Shown: positions 35,801 to 48,893, numbered from the stretch's first letter. The stretch is DNA of 64,000 nucleotides from Motacilla alba alba (GCF_015832195.1 NC_052028.1:12888894-12952893), one strand, 5' to 3'. A program made the numbers and translations. The notes: generated by a model from the letters alone, not told the origin.

Positions 35801-38540
35801 ACTCTGCACCATGTCAGTTTTAATGTCATTTCCCTCTCAGTTTTCAGCAGAGATTCCTTTTGTCTTTGAAACTTGGCATTTCCCACACAATCTTCATCCT
35901 CCCTGCTGTAACCTCGCCACCACCCCCTTTGCTTCTAAACTGTGCACTTCCTATTGAAGTATTTGAATTTCATTTCATCTCTGTACTCTGTTTTATGTCA
36001 CAAGCCGTTTGTTCAGTGCCTGCTAAATTGTTATTTCATGTGTGAGCTTTTTAAACCTTGTGGGAACAAAAGGTTCCCCTTTGCTTGGAGGTTGCTGAGG
36101 TGTAATTGAGAGCAGAAATTGGCCAGCAATTCTGTTGACAGCATGTGAACCAGAACAAAAATTTCTATTTCCCTGAGGCTATTTTGGTCCTTTAGCATTA
36201 ACAAATACAAAATATACTTAGGTTTGTCAGTAAGACAAGCCAGTGTGGTTCTGAATGCAAGCAAGGAGAAGTCCTGTTGAGGAAGAAGTAGTTATTTTTA
36301 GATATTTTTAGATAAAATAACTACTCACAGAACCTAAAGGTAGTGCTCATGCCCTCTTCTCTTTATCACTTTCAGGTTGACTTGTTCCAGCTCCAAGTGA
36401 ACACCCTGCGACGTTACAAGAGACATTATAAGTTGCAGACTAGGCCTGGACTCAACAAGGCTCAGCTTGCAGAAGTAAGTGAGGACAGCAGTGGTGTTAT
36501 GTCTGTTACAAGAAAACTTTTTATCTCCTCTGTTCAAGGGCACATTTTGTGGACATTCACACCTGTGGCACTCACTGGTGTGGACCAAGTGCCCACTGGA
36601 AGGTTTCAGGGAATGATGCCAGCAGAAAGCTGCCTGCCTGCTTTCACCTGGGACGGGCTTGGAAGCCACAGTCAGTGGCTGTTGAAAGCCTGTTTTAGTA
36701 ACTTGCTTGTCTCTGCTTCCTTTCCCACCTTTTTCATAGTCCCAGTTGGTGCCCTTTAGGGAACAGAAAGAGGATCCAGTTTCTGGGTGTTATCTGGGGA
36801 TGGCTGCTCAGCTGAAACTCAGACTTAACCCACTAATCGTCTTCCTAAGTGCTCCTAAGTTTTTATTTCCTCACAGGCACTTGAACTCGTTGGAATTGCT
36901 TATTAACGGCAGCATCACTGTCCATGGATTCAGATTCTTCATTTCCCTCCCTTGTCCTGACAGTTCTGTGTTATAAAAGGCTTTTTTCTTAAGGGCCTCT
37001 GCTACTTTCTCTCCATATGGGCTGTTTGTTCAGAAAGAACTCTCTATATCTCTCTGGTATTTGGGCAAGTTGTGCTTGCTGTGCTTCTGCTCTGCTCTCT
37101 TTCCTGACTTGATCTGAAGCCATGCTGTGGAAAAAATCTTCTCTAAACTTGAAAAAACTGCAGTGGTTACTGATGAGTACTGAGGTTGATTTTGTAAGCT
37201 GTGGCTTTCACAACTGTCTGCCTAAAATTGTCTGGTTTGCTTTTACTTTTGATTTAAAGAGCAAAAACCTGACAGACCAAAAAAGTCAGCAAGACACTGT
37301 CTTCCTTTCTTTCAAAGTCAGCCAGGGAGTGAATATATAGAATATAGAGAGTGTGCAGTGTAGGGCATGTAGGAGTAAGTTGAACAAAGTAGGATGGGGT
37401 TGCTCCTCATTAGCAGTCCTGATTTGTCATATTTTAACTAACCAATTCATGTCTGTCAGCTGCCTCCTGCCATGAAGGACTGCCTGCTTGAGGAATTTAC
37501 CATGACTGTACCCAAGAGGAAAGAAAAGATCAATTACTGTGCAGGCGGAAAATAAAGGGAGCCTGACTTAAAGCTGTCACACAGTTCCCAGATTTCCTGT
37601 GAAGCCTCAGCAGCTTTGACTCGATGCTGGATCCTCATCCAGCTCCCATGCTTGAATCACTGCTGCCTGAGGCTCTTTCACTCCTCATGCTCTCCCACTG
37701 TAGAGCTTCCATAAATCTCCTTGGAGTGACTTATTGCTCAACCTGTATCAGAATCCTGTTCTAGAGCTGTGTTGGGTACCAAAGAAAGAGTTTCTTCTAT
37801 GTGAGGAGCAGATCTTGTCCAGGCTCCAACACGTTTTCTACATTCACCTTTTGAGGAAAAAGCAGCTAATGTTTCAGGGCTTAATGCTACTGTCAGAGAG
37901 GGGCAGCCCTAACCAAACCCTAACCCTCCCATTGCAAATTCCCTGATGTTCCTTTCAGTGAAAACTTAAGAGTGCAGAGGAAATCTTTTTGGCCAAAACT
38001 TTACTACACCTGGTTCACACAGCAAGGTGCTGCAGTGTTTCTGACACTCTCCTTCAAAACATGGAGGTGCTGCGAAAACTCGCTCGCCAAATAATCTCAG
38101 CACAAAATGTCGCTGAGGAGAAGCTGTGCTGCTTTGGCAGGAGGACATTCTGGCTTCCAAATTCCTCTTGTAGGTTGGCTGCAAATCCTGCTGACATAGC
38201 AAGGCTAAGCTATGTTCATACACACATTCCAGCTGTAAAGAGAGAGGGAGGTAAATGAGGACTGACAGTTGGAATTGGTGCACGTTTCACTCAAAGGATA
38301 ATGCGCTCAGTGGCCATAAAATTGGTTTTGGAAAGCAAAGAGAAACCCTGTTCTGATTAGTTCTAGTTTTTAATTTCAGCGTTTCTGTCTCTTTACCTGT
38401 TGTTCTTCTAGACTGTCAGTCGTCATTTCAGGAATATTCCAGTGAATGAGAAGGAGACACTTGCATATTTCATCTACATGGTGAAGAACAACAAGAGCAG
38501 GCTGGACCAGAAATCAGAAAGCAGCAAACAGCTCGACTGA
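32648..38540 (+). CDS. SAP30L: SAP30-like protein, Sin3A/HDAC corepressor subunit (complete, four exons)
   Basis: Exons 32648-32833, 34602-34724, 36376-36474 and 38412-38540 join into 178 codons, and every intron is phase 0. The protein is a nuclear/nucleolar subunit that bridges Sin3A and histone deacetylases and binds DNA and phosphoinositides. It has an N-terminal C2CH zinc module (C24/C25, C33, C69, H72) and a basic nuclear signal KRKRK at 82-86. A C-terminal Sin3-binding domain ([18 protein letters not shown] to [14 protein letters not shown]) follows. The human protein has 183 residues; the five-residue deficit lies in the Pro/Ala stretch near residues 14-20. The ATG at 32648 has G at -3 and matches the conserved [10 protein letters not shown] start. 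The short N-terminus and KQLD end fit SAP30L rather than SAP30, which is longer. Confidence 0.97.
32834..34601 (+). other. SAP30L: SAP30L intron 1
   Basis: The first 500 bases belong to the CpG island, and the rest is AT-rich. No other feature is visible. Confidence 0.9.
34602..34724 (+). CDS. SAP30L: SAP30L coding exon 2
   Basis: 41 codons, [15 protein letters not shown] through TDVPE. It carries the remaining zinc ligands (C69, H72) and the KRKRK nuclear signal. Acceptor tctcag ends at 34601. The donor is gttcgt, a weak match at positions +3 and +4. The exon is a multiple of three, so skipping keeps the frame. Confidence 0.95.
34725..36375 (+). other. SAP30L: SAP30L intron 2
   Basis: AT-rich intron with a poly(A) run at about 35,462-35,480. 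There is no repeat end or poly(A)-linked element that I can name. Confidence 0.9.
36376..36474 (+). CDS. SAP30L: SAP30L coding exon 3
   Basis: 33 codons, [19 protein letters not shown] through KAQLAE, between acceptor tttcag and donor gtaagt. This is the first half of the Sin3-interacting domain. Confidence 0.96.
36475..38411 (+). other. SAP30L: SAP30L intron 3
   Basis: Ordinary intron. It contains a short degenerate telomere-like tract at 37907-37927 (CCCTAACC then AAACCCTAACCCT). Nothing else is seen. Confidence 0.9.
38412..38540 (+). CDS. SAP30L: SAP30L coding exon 4 with stop
   Basis: 42 codons plus [21 protein letters not shown] through SSKQLD. It completes the Sin3-binding domain. Acceptor ttctag ends at 38411. 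Confidence 0.96.
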   Translation, partial: TVSRHFRNIPVNEKETLAYFIYMVKNNKSRLDQKSESSKQLD

Positions 38541-38756
38541 AGATTAACAAGGCTTGGAATAAGAGAGACCTTGAAGGAACATGTGGTATTGTGCATTTTA
38601 GGTTTATAAAAACTGTTAAAGTATATTGTAAATTTTTTTTTAAATGCAGTGTCTGGATGACAGAAAAAAATATAGACATTCTTATGAGGAGTATTTGAAA
38701 ACATGTGCCCAGCATGTTTCCGAAGACTTCTTCCCCTCATTTCAAAGTCATATTGG

Positions 38757-38792
38757 AATAAAGAAATGAGGATAATGGGGAAACCAAATAAA
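38757..38792 (+). terminator. SAP30L: Tandem proximal polyadenylation signals of SAP30L
   Basis: AATAAA at 38757-38762 and 38787-38792, about 220-250 bases after the stop, followed by a gtggagtttgtc and ttggtgtttt GT-rich region. Confidence 0.6.
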
Positions 38793-40629
38793 TCTGTAGA
38801 ACTGTGGAGTTTGTCAACTTGGTGTTTTAAACCATTTCTGGAAATCTACATCTCAGTGCAATTCCAATGCCAGATGGAATTTTTTTCACTGAATTCAGGC
38901 TGCATCACAAACCACCATGCAGTTTGTCTTGGTACAGGACTGGAAGAGCAGCAGAGATAAAATTCATTATCAAGGTGCATGGGTCAGAAGTTTGTCTGAA
39001 GCTTGCTGCTCACCTGCACATGCTCTGTCTTGCCTTGAGTCAGTGCTTCAAGTCCCAAACTTCTACAAATGCTCCAGCTCACCAGATCTACTCCAGTGAA
39101 CGCTACTTGACCAGTCTGAAATTGATGGGGGTTTTTTTGCAAATTTTTTTCCTTCTGACCCCATCCGACACAGATGCCAACCAACTCTCTGCAGTCTCTT
39201 TTCTAATTTCTTTTAAGAACTCACTAATTAAATTTTCTGTAAGCATTTAAAAATTTCTGCATTTCTCTGAATGTGGTATTAAGGCAAACACAACCTATTT
39301 GCTGATCATGTTGTCTGATCATGTTGGTAGAAGTGCTTCTTTAATTGATTTATGCATATTTCAGTGATGGTAGGTGAAACAATGGCTTGAGACATCAGTC
39401 TCTTAATTTCTGTGTCAGGTCAGTATCGGTCACAAGTGATGTGGATTTTATACTGAAGCTTTAGCAGGTGTCACAGAACTGCTGTGTGCATTCAGGGGCT
39501 GTGTTTTAGTATGAAGCAGATTTATGGGTGAGGCACCATAACCAGGGCAGTGGTCTGACTGGAGCATTTCATGATACATTTCATTTCCCTTTGCAATGGG
39601 CAAGAAGCATCAAAGCATTTGCCTTTCATGACCATTACATGTGCTTTCATGAGAGCTGTGTGAGTGAGGGTGGCACACTGGTGCTCCCTGACAGGGCACT
39701 GTAGGAGGAGATCACCCTGATTTTATTTAAAGCCGAGGTGTCCTTACAGATAATACAGTGATTATTTTGGCAAAAGGAGCTTTTAAAAGTGTTGGTCGTG
39801 ACTGACTGTTCTCCAGTGACCTCAAATTCTCTTCAGGGGATCTCATGATTTAAAGCACTGCTCTGTTTCTTTGCTGTCCTGACCAGTGTCTCCATTCTGG
39901 TACAAGACTCCACATAGAGAGGATATTCTTAACAAGCCTTAAGCAACGAAATGAACAGTAGAAAACTTCAGCTAGCATTTTGTAAATGGCAGGTTTTATT
40001 CTTTCAAAACTGGATGAAGCTTTGTTTAAGAGCTAAACACACTGTCATGGTCCCAGCTTAGTACTGCATTGTGTTTTGTAAGGCATGAAGGGTTCACTTA
40101 GTGAAGCTCTTGTTAAAGCTCTCCCAGGGTCTCTTTAAAATTGAAGTCACAGTTTAAAGCAAGTTGTTCACATCACTCTGAATTGTTTGCTAATACTCCA
40201 AAAACATGTTCAACAAACTTCAACATGTCTTAAGTCCTGTGTCATAGGCAGAAATACTCTGTTATGGTACATGTCCCATTTGTGACATCTGGGGAGTGTG
40301 ATTATTTCAGCATTTCCTTGTTCAATTCTGTATGGATTTTTAGAGCATCATACAAGAGAGAGGTTCAGGGAATGAGGAGAGAATGTCTTGTGTCAGTATT
40401 TCATGAATGTTTAAAAATTTCCTATTTGTGCTGGTCCTTTCCTTATTGAAAGGGTGGAGTATTTCCCACATCAGTCACCATGATCTGGCTTCTCTCATTC
40501 AGGACAGATGGTTGGAAGGGTACATTCTCTGACTGCATGTTAACCTTCAAAGTGCTCACGTAATCAGAGGATGCTGCCAAGGGAAAATGAGTTTCTGAGT
40601 TGAGAGGCTTGTGCCTCATCGTAATTCTT

Positions 40630-41168
40630 CCCTCCACTGGGCACTGGTGAGGCCACACCTCGAGTGCTGTGTTCAGTTCTGGTCCCCTCAATTCAGGAAG
40701 GACATTGAGGTGCTGGAGCAGGTCCAGAGAAGGGAAACAAAGCTGGTGAAGGATCTGGAGCACAGGTCCTGTGAGGACTAGCTGAGGGAGCTGGGCTTCT
40801 CTGCCTGGAGAAGAGGAGGTTCAGGGGACACCTTCTCATTCTCTGCAACTCCCTGACAGGAGGGTGGAGCCGGGTGGGGTTGGCCTCTTCTCCCAGGCAA
40901 CCAGGGATAGGACAAGGGGAAATTGCCTCAAGCTGCACCAGGAAAGTTGAGGTTGGACATTTGGAGGAATTTCTTTACAGCAAGGGTGATTAAATATGGG
41001 AATGGGCTGCCCAGGGAGGTGGTGGAGTCACTATCCCTGGAGGTGTTTAAGGAAAGACTGGCACTTGGTGCCATGGTCTGATGGACACGGTGGTGTTTGG
41101 TCATAGGTTGGACTCGATGATCTCAGAGGTCTTTTCCAACCTAATTGATTCTGTGATTCTGTGATTCT
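40630..41168 (+). mobile_element. CR1 LINE 3' end fragment (5'-truncated)
   Basis: The sequence runs from cactggtgaggccacacctc through gagcaggtccagagaa, gctgcccagggaggtggtgg and ttggactcgatgatctcaga, and ends in attctgtgattctgtgattct. This is the standard 3' end of avian CR1 with its octamer-type 3' repeat. It lacks ORF2 reverse transcriptase coding sequence because it is 5'-truncated. It lies in the plus orientation, same as SAP30L. Small open frames on the minus strand here are CR1 by-products. Confidence 0.95.
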
Positions 41169-41201
41169 AGACCAAAACTGTAAAAATGTAGTTTGTTTGG
41201 G

Positions 41202-41207
<6 letters not shown>

Positions 41208-41235
<28 letters not shown>
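41208..41235 (+). repeat. Poly(T) tract, 28 bases
   Basis: An uninterrupted T28 run just right of the CR1 end, followed by T-rich sequence to about 41,265. It could be the poly(A) tail of a minus-strand retroposed sequence, but no recognisable body follows. Confidence 0.9.
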
Positions 41236-43988
41236 GTGGTTGTATTTTATTTTGTTTTATTTTTAAGAGTAAATAAATCTGTTGGGGTGTTTTCGTAGCC
41301 AGCAGCAAAATGATTCTTTTCAAGGAAATATGGTGGCAGGTTCCATCTGTTCAGGTGTATTCACTGGAATGCTTTTGTGCCGAGGTGGTATCCAGGAAAC
41401 TTTTCTTTTTTTCCTGAAATAGTCAATTGATGTTCAACGTGATCCTTGTTGGTTTCACTTCTAAAGCAATTCTACTTTTTTGAAAAAAAAATTCTTAGTG
41501 AAGTGTGATGATGAAGAGATGTTTACCAGCCATTAGCAGTTGTTTATAAGGTGGAAAGCTTGGAGGCAAGACACCAAAGAAACAGAAGAATCTTTGGCTG
41601 TCAGACCCCATGGCCTTATAAACCCCTTGCAAATGCCTTATTACCTTGTTCTCAACTTAGCTAGAACAAAACACCTTGAGCAACAGAAAGCTGATGGTCT
41701 TGTTGGAAGGGCCAGCCACTTGCTGGCTCCCGTGCTATGAGCTGAAACCACATGTCAATTCAGTAGCAATATCCATGTTCAGGGTGCCTGTGATTCTTGA
41801 AAAGCATTTCGTGTCTAATAACCAGAAAACGCAACAATGCAATTGTCGCTGTGTACGATACCGTGCTGTGTGTTCGATCCCTTATGCTGCATGCCAAGTA
41901 AAAAGAAAAAAAAAAAATCTTTCCAACTTTTTATTTGAAATGTCAAATTAAATGTGTTTGAACCTCACACTTGTGAAGCCATGAGGTGGGACATTTTCTC
42001 AGCACTTTTAGATGGGACTTGTTGGAAAGGTGTAAGACCCAAATCGCTTTGGCTGGTATGATGAGATATTTTTTTTTTTTGCATTTTGCTTTTCACAGAT
42101 GGGCCTTAAATTCTGTCTAGCTTTGAACCATGGAGCACAAGCCTTGGGGGCATGGAGGATGACCAGATGTCATCTTCTGTTTGTAATAGTGGAAGCTTAT
42201 TTCTTACAAGCCTGCATAGGTGACATTCACCCTGGGGCAGAGGAATTGTCTCTGAAGGTCTCCAGCCATTATATAGCCTAATGCAATTCCATAGCCTAGC
42301 TCAATTCTCATTGCAGAGTTCCATTAACTTAATTAGAGTTCTGAATAGATCCAAAGCCATTAGTATGCAATCCAAATAATGCAGAAACATCTCTTCTGGG
42401 GTTAATTTCATCCTGTATGCTGACCCTCTGCTCACTTCAAGGGAAGAAGAAGAAATCATTGCTGGTAGTTATTGGCTTGAGCTCAACTCAGGGGAGTTGG
42501 AAGCATGCAAAGACTCGAGTCAGTAGCAGCCTGATGGCTGAAAAGTGCAAACACGTCCAAGGAGGCTCTGTTAGAATGCAGTTTTCAGAATTTCATAATC
42601 TGAAAGATTATTGTATAAACCTGAAGTAAACAGTTGCAGTAAAAAGTAACTTTTCTTTTGCCAGGCACTTTAGATGCTCAGCCTGAGAAAAGCAGAGCTT
42701 TGTACCACTTCTCTCCAGTATTCTGGTGTCCCAGTTTTCCTTAGAAATGTGGCTGTAAACCACTAGATACCCCAGGGTGCAAGAATTGACCAGAACATGT
42801 CAAGCCTAGCATTTCAAGTGAGTCTAAAGTGCAAGCTGGGTTCAGAGAGGCTTTGAACACAAGAGCTGAAATAATCTGCAGTAAATGGGAGTTTTCATGT
42901 GGGTCATGATGGCACAGGGAGGATGAAGCAGGACATGGCCCACAGGGAGATGGAACAAAGCACACTTCCACAGCAGCAGCGGCGTGGAGGGAGATTTATT
43001 CTCTGACAGCTCTTGTGATGGATGTTTTATGAGAGGGGGAGGAGGGTGAGCTGTGCACTTACATCTTTTGGTTGAGCCAAATGTAAATACCAATGGGAGA
43101 TCTTCAGCAGGAAGTGCAGTTGGAGGGGAGAGGAGGGGTCTGCTGAGGGGCTCTTTGTTGAAGTTCGCAGATCTCTGGGCTGCCTGGAGCGCTAGAGTCA
43201 CTTTGTCTCTACAGTTTAGAAAAGTGGGCAGTACAAGGTGGCCTCCCTTCCAAAAGGAGTCCTTGTGCTGCCCAGAGCAAGGACAGAAGAGTCCCAAAGG
43301 TGAAGGAATGTTATTGATGCCTCACTCCTTGTGTCGCTGATGCCCTTTGACCATCTCTAGCTTATCAAGTTAGGGAGTTCTCATTATCCACTTTCCAAGT
43401 GCAAATGAACTGTTAGGATGTAAGATACTCCTTGCACTTTTCACAGCTATCCCTGGTCTCCTGTTTTTGACTTGCTTGTGAACACAGCTGTTTGGGATGA
43501 ACTAAATGCTTGAACAAAGTGTGGGGAGAGGGGAGGCTCCTGCTTTAAACCTGAACTTCCCTTGCAAGCAGCTCTGCAGGCCATCCTGAACATCAGCAGG
43601 CTCCAGGAGCCTCTGGCTCACCTGAGCCTAGGGCTGGGTTTACTCCTGTCCTACCCACGCCTCTGCTCCACGCCTACTGCAGGGGAGGTGGGTAGCAGGT
43701 AACTTGCAGAATGGTTTGGGGTCTTTTGGCAGGCTTACTGGGAGAGAAAACTGTGTTCCCTCTTCTGTTTCTGGCCTCCATGTGTTGTGCTGATCTTATG
43801 CCAAATGTTTTGGACACCTTGTATTTTTAACTGTGTAATATAGCTGTGTATTGTTAAAGCAACTTAGTAACTTATAGCAAAAACTGTAGAACTCATTTCT
43901 CTGAGGTGTAGGAAATGTCCTGCTTCCACTGTGTATGAGACTTTAACTCTGTACTGTCTGACAAAGATAAAATTCTGAATTTCACTTT

Positions 43989-43994
43989 AATAAA
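43989..43994 (+). terminator. SAP30L: Candidate distal polyadenylation signal of SAP30L
   Basis: AATAAA in ctttaataaatgatct, at the end of about 250 bases of AT-rich sequence with short T and GT runs. Composition becomes GC-richer and unpatterned to the right. Its link to SAP30L is inferred from strand and position. Confidence 0.35.
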
Positions 43995-44010
43995 TGATCT
44001 ATCTAGCAAC

Positions 44011-47000
44011 CAGGCCCACATTCCCTTGTTTGCCTTTCTTCCCCTCAGTACTGATGGTTCCAGAGCCAAGGGAGTCCTGCTTTGTGTGGATGTTTTGTGC
44101 CAGGCTTCTCAGATTCACTGCCTTTTCCCACTTCCCCAGGGCTGAAAACACTGCAGACACGGAGCAGAGAGTGGCACTGCTCAGTGGGAATGCCAAGCCT
44201 GCAGTAGAAATCTCAGGTGGTGGGATATTTTCTGACAAGCCCAGGTGGGTTGCACAGGTGCAATTCATGGAGTCTTTTGAATGCAACAAAAATACAACTT
44301 GCAAGAAAGATGGAAGCTGTTGAAGAGCCACATGCCCTTGAATTTTGGGGAATGTTTCTGTGATGGGAATTCCTCCCCTCATGTATCATGAAGAGTCTGT
44401 CAAGTGCAGCTTCTCATTTGATTCATGTTTCCTATTGAATCTTCTTTATGTCTAGTTCAGCCCTGTGCTTCTGCTCCTTTCTCAGGCACATCCTTGGCTT
44501 CGTTTCATGCGTGATTTATAGCTCCTGTTGTCCAGAGTCAAACTTGCATGCCCAGCTGACAAGGTGGGCACTGCTCCAGAGCAGTAATGACAGGGACCAT
44601 CCCAGCATTCAAGATCCTTTGCCATGAAATGCTTTGTTTCATTTTTTTTTTCTGATACTCCTCCTGACCATCAGCCTTACAAGCAAAGGTGCCTCACTTT
44701 TTTGCTGCACTGAGGAAGCAAGTGAAAGAAACTGGGATTTGAGTATTTGTTTGTCTGAACTCTGTCATGGTATTTTTAAAGGCTCTGCTGGCACTGTTTG
44801 TGTTGTGCTTTTAGCCTTGATTTTTAGCCAGAAAAGAGGTTGTAGCGTAGCTTTTCACACACTTGGGTTCTCCCAGAGGAGGATGATCAGATGTCGAAAG
44901 CTTTACACCCAAAACAGATGCTGGTGTCCCCAGTGCCTGCTTTTGTAGATGTGCCTGGAGGCCTTAATGAACCAGGATCATTTTGGAACATGCTGCTGTG
45001 CTACAGGAGGTTGTCCCTGCCTCGGGGAGCTCTCAGTTGAGGAAGGCAAGACCAGAGGTGACCCAGGTGGGCACCAGGGGTGGATCACGTCACACAGCCT
45101 GTGTGCTGTCAAGGGTTTTTAGGAAGTGTCAGGAGAGAGTCTTCAGGGGAGGATAAGGACAGCATACCCCAGTGGAAGGGGGAAACTGTGTCATTTGCAT
45201 TCCCAAATTGATGACTGGGGGCTCTTCTCCCAGCACAGTGAGAAGGAGAGGCAGCAGGGCTAAAGGAGGACAGCTGTAAGCAGCAACCTGTTGTGCAGGT
45301 GCTGACTTTAGTACAAGAGAGTAAAATGCAAACTTGTGACAGAAATAAACTGCCAGTTAATCTGTTACTTGTGTAGAGTAATGAAGAATACTACTTAATC
45401 TCATGTTTGCTCCCTGCCAAGAAACCCACAGAAGATTTCAAGCTCGAAACCAAGGCGGAATCTGCTCAGTCTTTTTAAGATATTCACGCTGACAAAGGAA
45501 CCAGCAGATTGATCTGATGGCCGAGAAGTGCACATCCCTCTCTGCACTCCCGGCTGCCGTGCGAGGGCAGTGTTAGCTCAGGAAGGCGGAGGGGGGGATC
45601 TCTGCCTCTCTGAGCCCCGGGGCACCGGGGCCGTGTCCCCGTCCCGAAGATGCTTCCTTGGCAGGAGCTGGCTGTGCCTGTCAGAGACCGGAAGCGGGAT
45701 TTTGCTGTGCTGGGATGTGGAGATCATAAAAACGGTTTGTTTGGGTTTTGAGGGTTTTTTTCCTGGTTGGACATTGAAATTGAACACGTCCGATCCTCTG
45801 CGTGAGCCGTCCCTCCTTGCAGCCTTGATGGAAACCAGGCATTGCTTCCCTGCTCCCCAGCAGAAAGGGCAGCACAGAGGACCAGGGAAAAATGTGAATG
45901 TGGATTTAATGGTTTTGTGTCTTAGAGATGTGGCTGTGCAGGAGGAGTGTGGGGGAAGACACTCAGGGCTTGCTTGCCTTTTTTTTTTCTGCTTTTTAAA
46001 AAAATTTCTCCTCTATCCAATAAGGAATAACTACACAGCTCCACCAGCACTCAGTCTCACTTTGCCAGGAGCTGGAGTCCATTTTACATCTCTTATTCTT
46101 GCAGGCACTGCTGGATAAGTACCTGAAAACCCTGCACTTCTTCCCTAAGTACCTGAAAGCCCCCCAGTGTGCTTTTACTTAATTGTCTTTTGCACTTTCT
46201 CCAAGATCTCGTCCCTTTACCTGTTGCAGGAAGCACCCCAGCACCTTCCGCAGGAACACCTCGGTGCTGTGGGGAAGAGGGGACTGTCAGGTAGCTGAGG
46301 TGGCTCTGCTGCTTCTCCTACCCCTGCCATGGACTGCCAGAGAGCACAGTGACGGGCACCCCCCAAGCCCTGTGCCTCCTCCTGGCCTTGAAGCTGTGTG
46401 GGCAAAGCCTGTTGTATCCAGCTCCTTTGCACCTCGCTTTGCTGTCTGGGTTCTCAGCAGCTCCTGCACCCTGCCCAGCAGCCACGGCCTGGGAGGAAGC
46501 CCAGGTGAGCAGAGGAGGAAGTTTCAGGGTTCCCAACTCAAACTCGTAACTCCTTCCCACGTCTCAGCTGGGGAAGGAGCTCCTGGCCATGGCAGTTAAA
46601 CCAGCCTGCTCTGGCTCCTGCTTTCCCCTCAGCTGCTCCTGCAGGTCAGTCACAGGCCATGACAATTTTGTCAAGGTAGCTGCAGTTTGAGGGGGAAAAA
46701 AAATGCTTTTCCTCTCAATCCCTCAGCTTTCAGCTGCTGGTGATGCCATAAATTCCCTTCTCTGGTTACTGTAAAGTCTTTCAGGGTGGTCAGGACCTGA
46801 ATTCCTCACACAAAAGAAGAAGCAGGGGGAAAGGAAACAGCAGGAAGGGCCTTCCCTGCCTTGGGAATCTATCACAGGGGCTCAGCGAGGCTCCAAGTGT
46901 GTGCCATGGCTCTGCAATCCCTCTGCTCTTGGGTAAGAGCCTCTCACTCCCCTCTCACCAGTGCACAGCCTCCTCCCAGCCTGTGCTTCCCACTCATGTT

Positions 47001-48890
47001 CCAGCAGCTCCATCTGGCTCCTTGGCCCCTCTGATCAGCTCCAGGGCTCCTGGAGCTGCGGCACCTCCAGGTTTGTTATTGCACTTCAGCTTTGGAGTAA
47101 CCAGGAGAGACAGAGCTCACCCAGCATCGCAGGGCTGTGGCACCAAGTGCTGCTGAGCAAAGTGCCTGGATGGTTCCACCCCCTGCCCTGAGCTGTACAG
47201 CACTGATCCCCTGCCAGTCCTTCCATCCCGGGCCTTAAATCCAGCTGCTGCATGTGACACAAGTGGGCTGCTGTGCCACCCCACACCGCCCACCCTCCCC
47301 TGAGGCTGTGCTGGGATGTCGTGGGAGATCACTGGGAAATCACAGCAAAGTGTCAGCACTGCCAGAGAAGGTGTTTGCTGTGGGGATTGCTCCACCACTG
47401 AGCAGGACAAGAACAGGGAATTCTGCAGAAAGCTGTAGGTCTCCCAATCCTCTGCACTGGAGAAAGAGCCTTCATGGAGTAAAGGAGCAATGCAGGCTGG
47501 CTTTGGAGAGGCAGGGACGTGGGATGGATGATGATAAAGGATGGTCTTGGGAAAGTTGGCCCGAGGTGCAGGGTTCTTGGTCTTTTCCCACCAAAGTCAG
47601 CTGCATGGAATAATTTACCCTGGGCAGAGCTCAGTGCAAGCAGAGCCAAGCAGGAACTGCCACAGGGGTGAAAACCCAGAGAGTTTGGATTTGGTTTAGA
47701 AAACAAAATAAAAGCAAGAAAGTGAAAAAAAAAAAAAGTGTTCATCTACCTTTGGCTGCAGAGTCTTGCTGTGCTTGGACATCATTCCTATAGCTAAGGA
47801 TTAGAAATGCAGCATCTCTTTAGATGGGTCTGGGCATCACATGACTCCAGGGGCATGGAGATTTGAGGAAGAACTATTGAATGTCATGAACTTTGCAGCT
47901 GGGCGGGGCCTCGGTTGGCAGAAAACCTTCCCACCTGAGCAGGGCTCCCAGGAGACAGCCTGACTTAGGAGCCAGCAACTGGCCTGAGAGGCTCCAAGTG
48001 TTGGGAGAGGATCAAAAAGCTCCCCTGGCAGTAAATCTTTCACCTGCCATGTGACTCACTGGGGCTTGTGGCCATTCCTCCGAGGTCGGCCCCAGGTCAG
48101 GATTTCTCCTGTCTCTTTAGCCCCCAAACCTGGAGATTTTTGTCTTATCTTTGACGCCATCTTGACACCGAAAACAAATTATGGCCCAATTACCCTTACT
48201 CAGAGGGGCTGGGCTACCTTAAATGGCCACAACTCCTAGGCCCTTCCTTAAGAGCGGTAATTAGGGGGGCGTGGGGTGGGAAGGGGAGGGGGCAAGAACT
48301 GGGGGTACCCCTGGCATGAGGCTGCCCTTGCTCCCCTGTTTGCCAAGGCAGGAGGGGACATCCCATCCAGCCCCATCCCCTCCCCTCCCGTCCCGTCCTC
48401 TCCCTGCTGCGCTTTGGGCTCGCAGAGGCCAAGCAGAGGTGGGGCTCCCTGGGTGGGGGCTGCCCTGCCCCTGCCTCCCCCAGCCCTGTGTCACCGGCTG
48501 GGCCAGCCCAGAGGGGCCCTGTGACGGGAGGCAGCAGCCCTGGCCCTGGCCGTGACCTTCGGGACGACCTCGAGTGAGTCCCTGCCAGGGCTGGGGACCG
48601 GCCGTGCCTCTCATTCCAAGCTGGGACATTTCCGTGCTCGCCCCGAGAAACGCGGGACAGCGGCATCGCGGCTGAACCGCCATGACAACCGATCTGAAAC
48701 GTCTAAAAATTATTTTTCTTCCCATCTTTCGGTGTCATTACACTGTCCTCTCCTCTGCTCTGTCCCTGGGCATTTTTTTGCCCAGGGTTGTGCTGTCCGC
48801 CCGAACCCAGCAGCTGTTTTGGAAGCTGGCAAATCCAGCCTGCAGCCTGGACAGTGCTCCTGGGTGATCGGGTGGCTGGGTCTGGGTGTT
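44011..48890. other. Noncoding DNA between SAP30L and HAND1
   Basis: No gene is supported. A 196-codon frame at 45,528-46,118 and a 138-codon frame at 46,183-46,599 show no family resemblance and have Trp/Cys/Ser-rich, unstructured composition. GC rises towards the right. No mobile element is recognised. Confidence 0.7.
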
Positions 48891-48893
48891 TCT

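Larger units (their letters stand above)
38541..44010 (+). other. SAP30L: SAP30L 3'UTR (short and possible long forms)
   Basis: Two AATAAA signals close to the stop (38757-38762 and 38787-38792) with GT-rich sequence at about 38,801-38,827 suggest a short UTR of about 270 nt. The AT-rich, gene-free DNA continues to another AATAAA at 43989-43994, preceded by a UTR-like stretch from about 43,740. The long form would include the CR1 at 40.63-41.17 kb. The short form is likely; the long form is speculative. Confidence 0.5.

Noticed and set aside
45528..46118. 196-codon plus-strand frame as a new gene
   Set aside because: No recognisable domain, no supported splice partners and no promoter context; length is plausible by chance in this composition.
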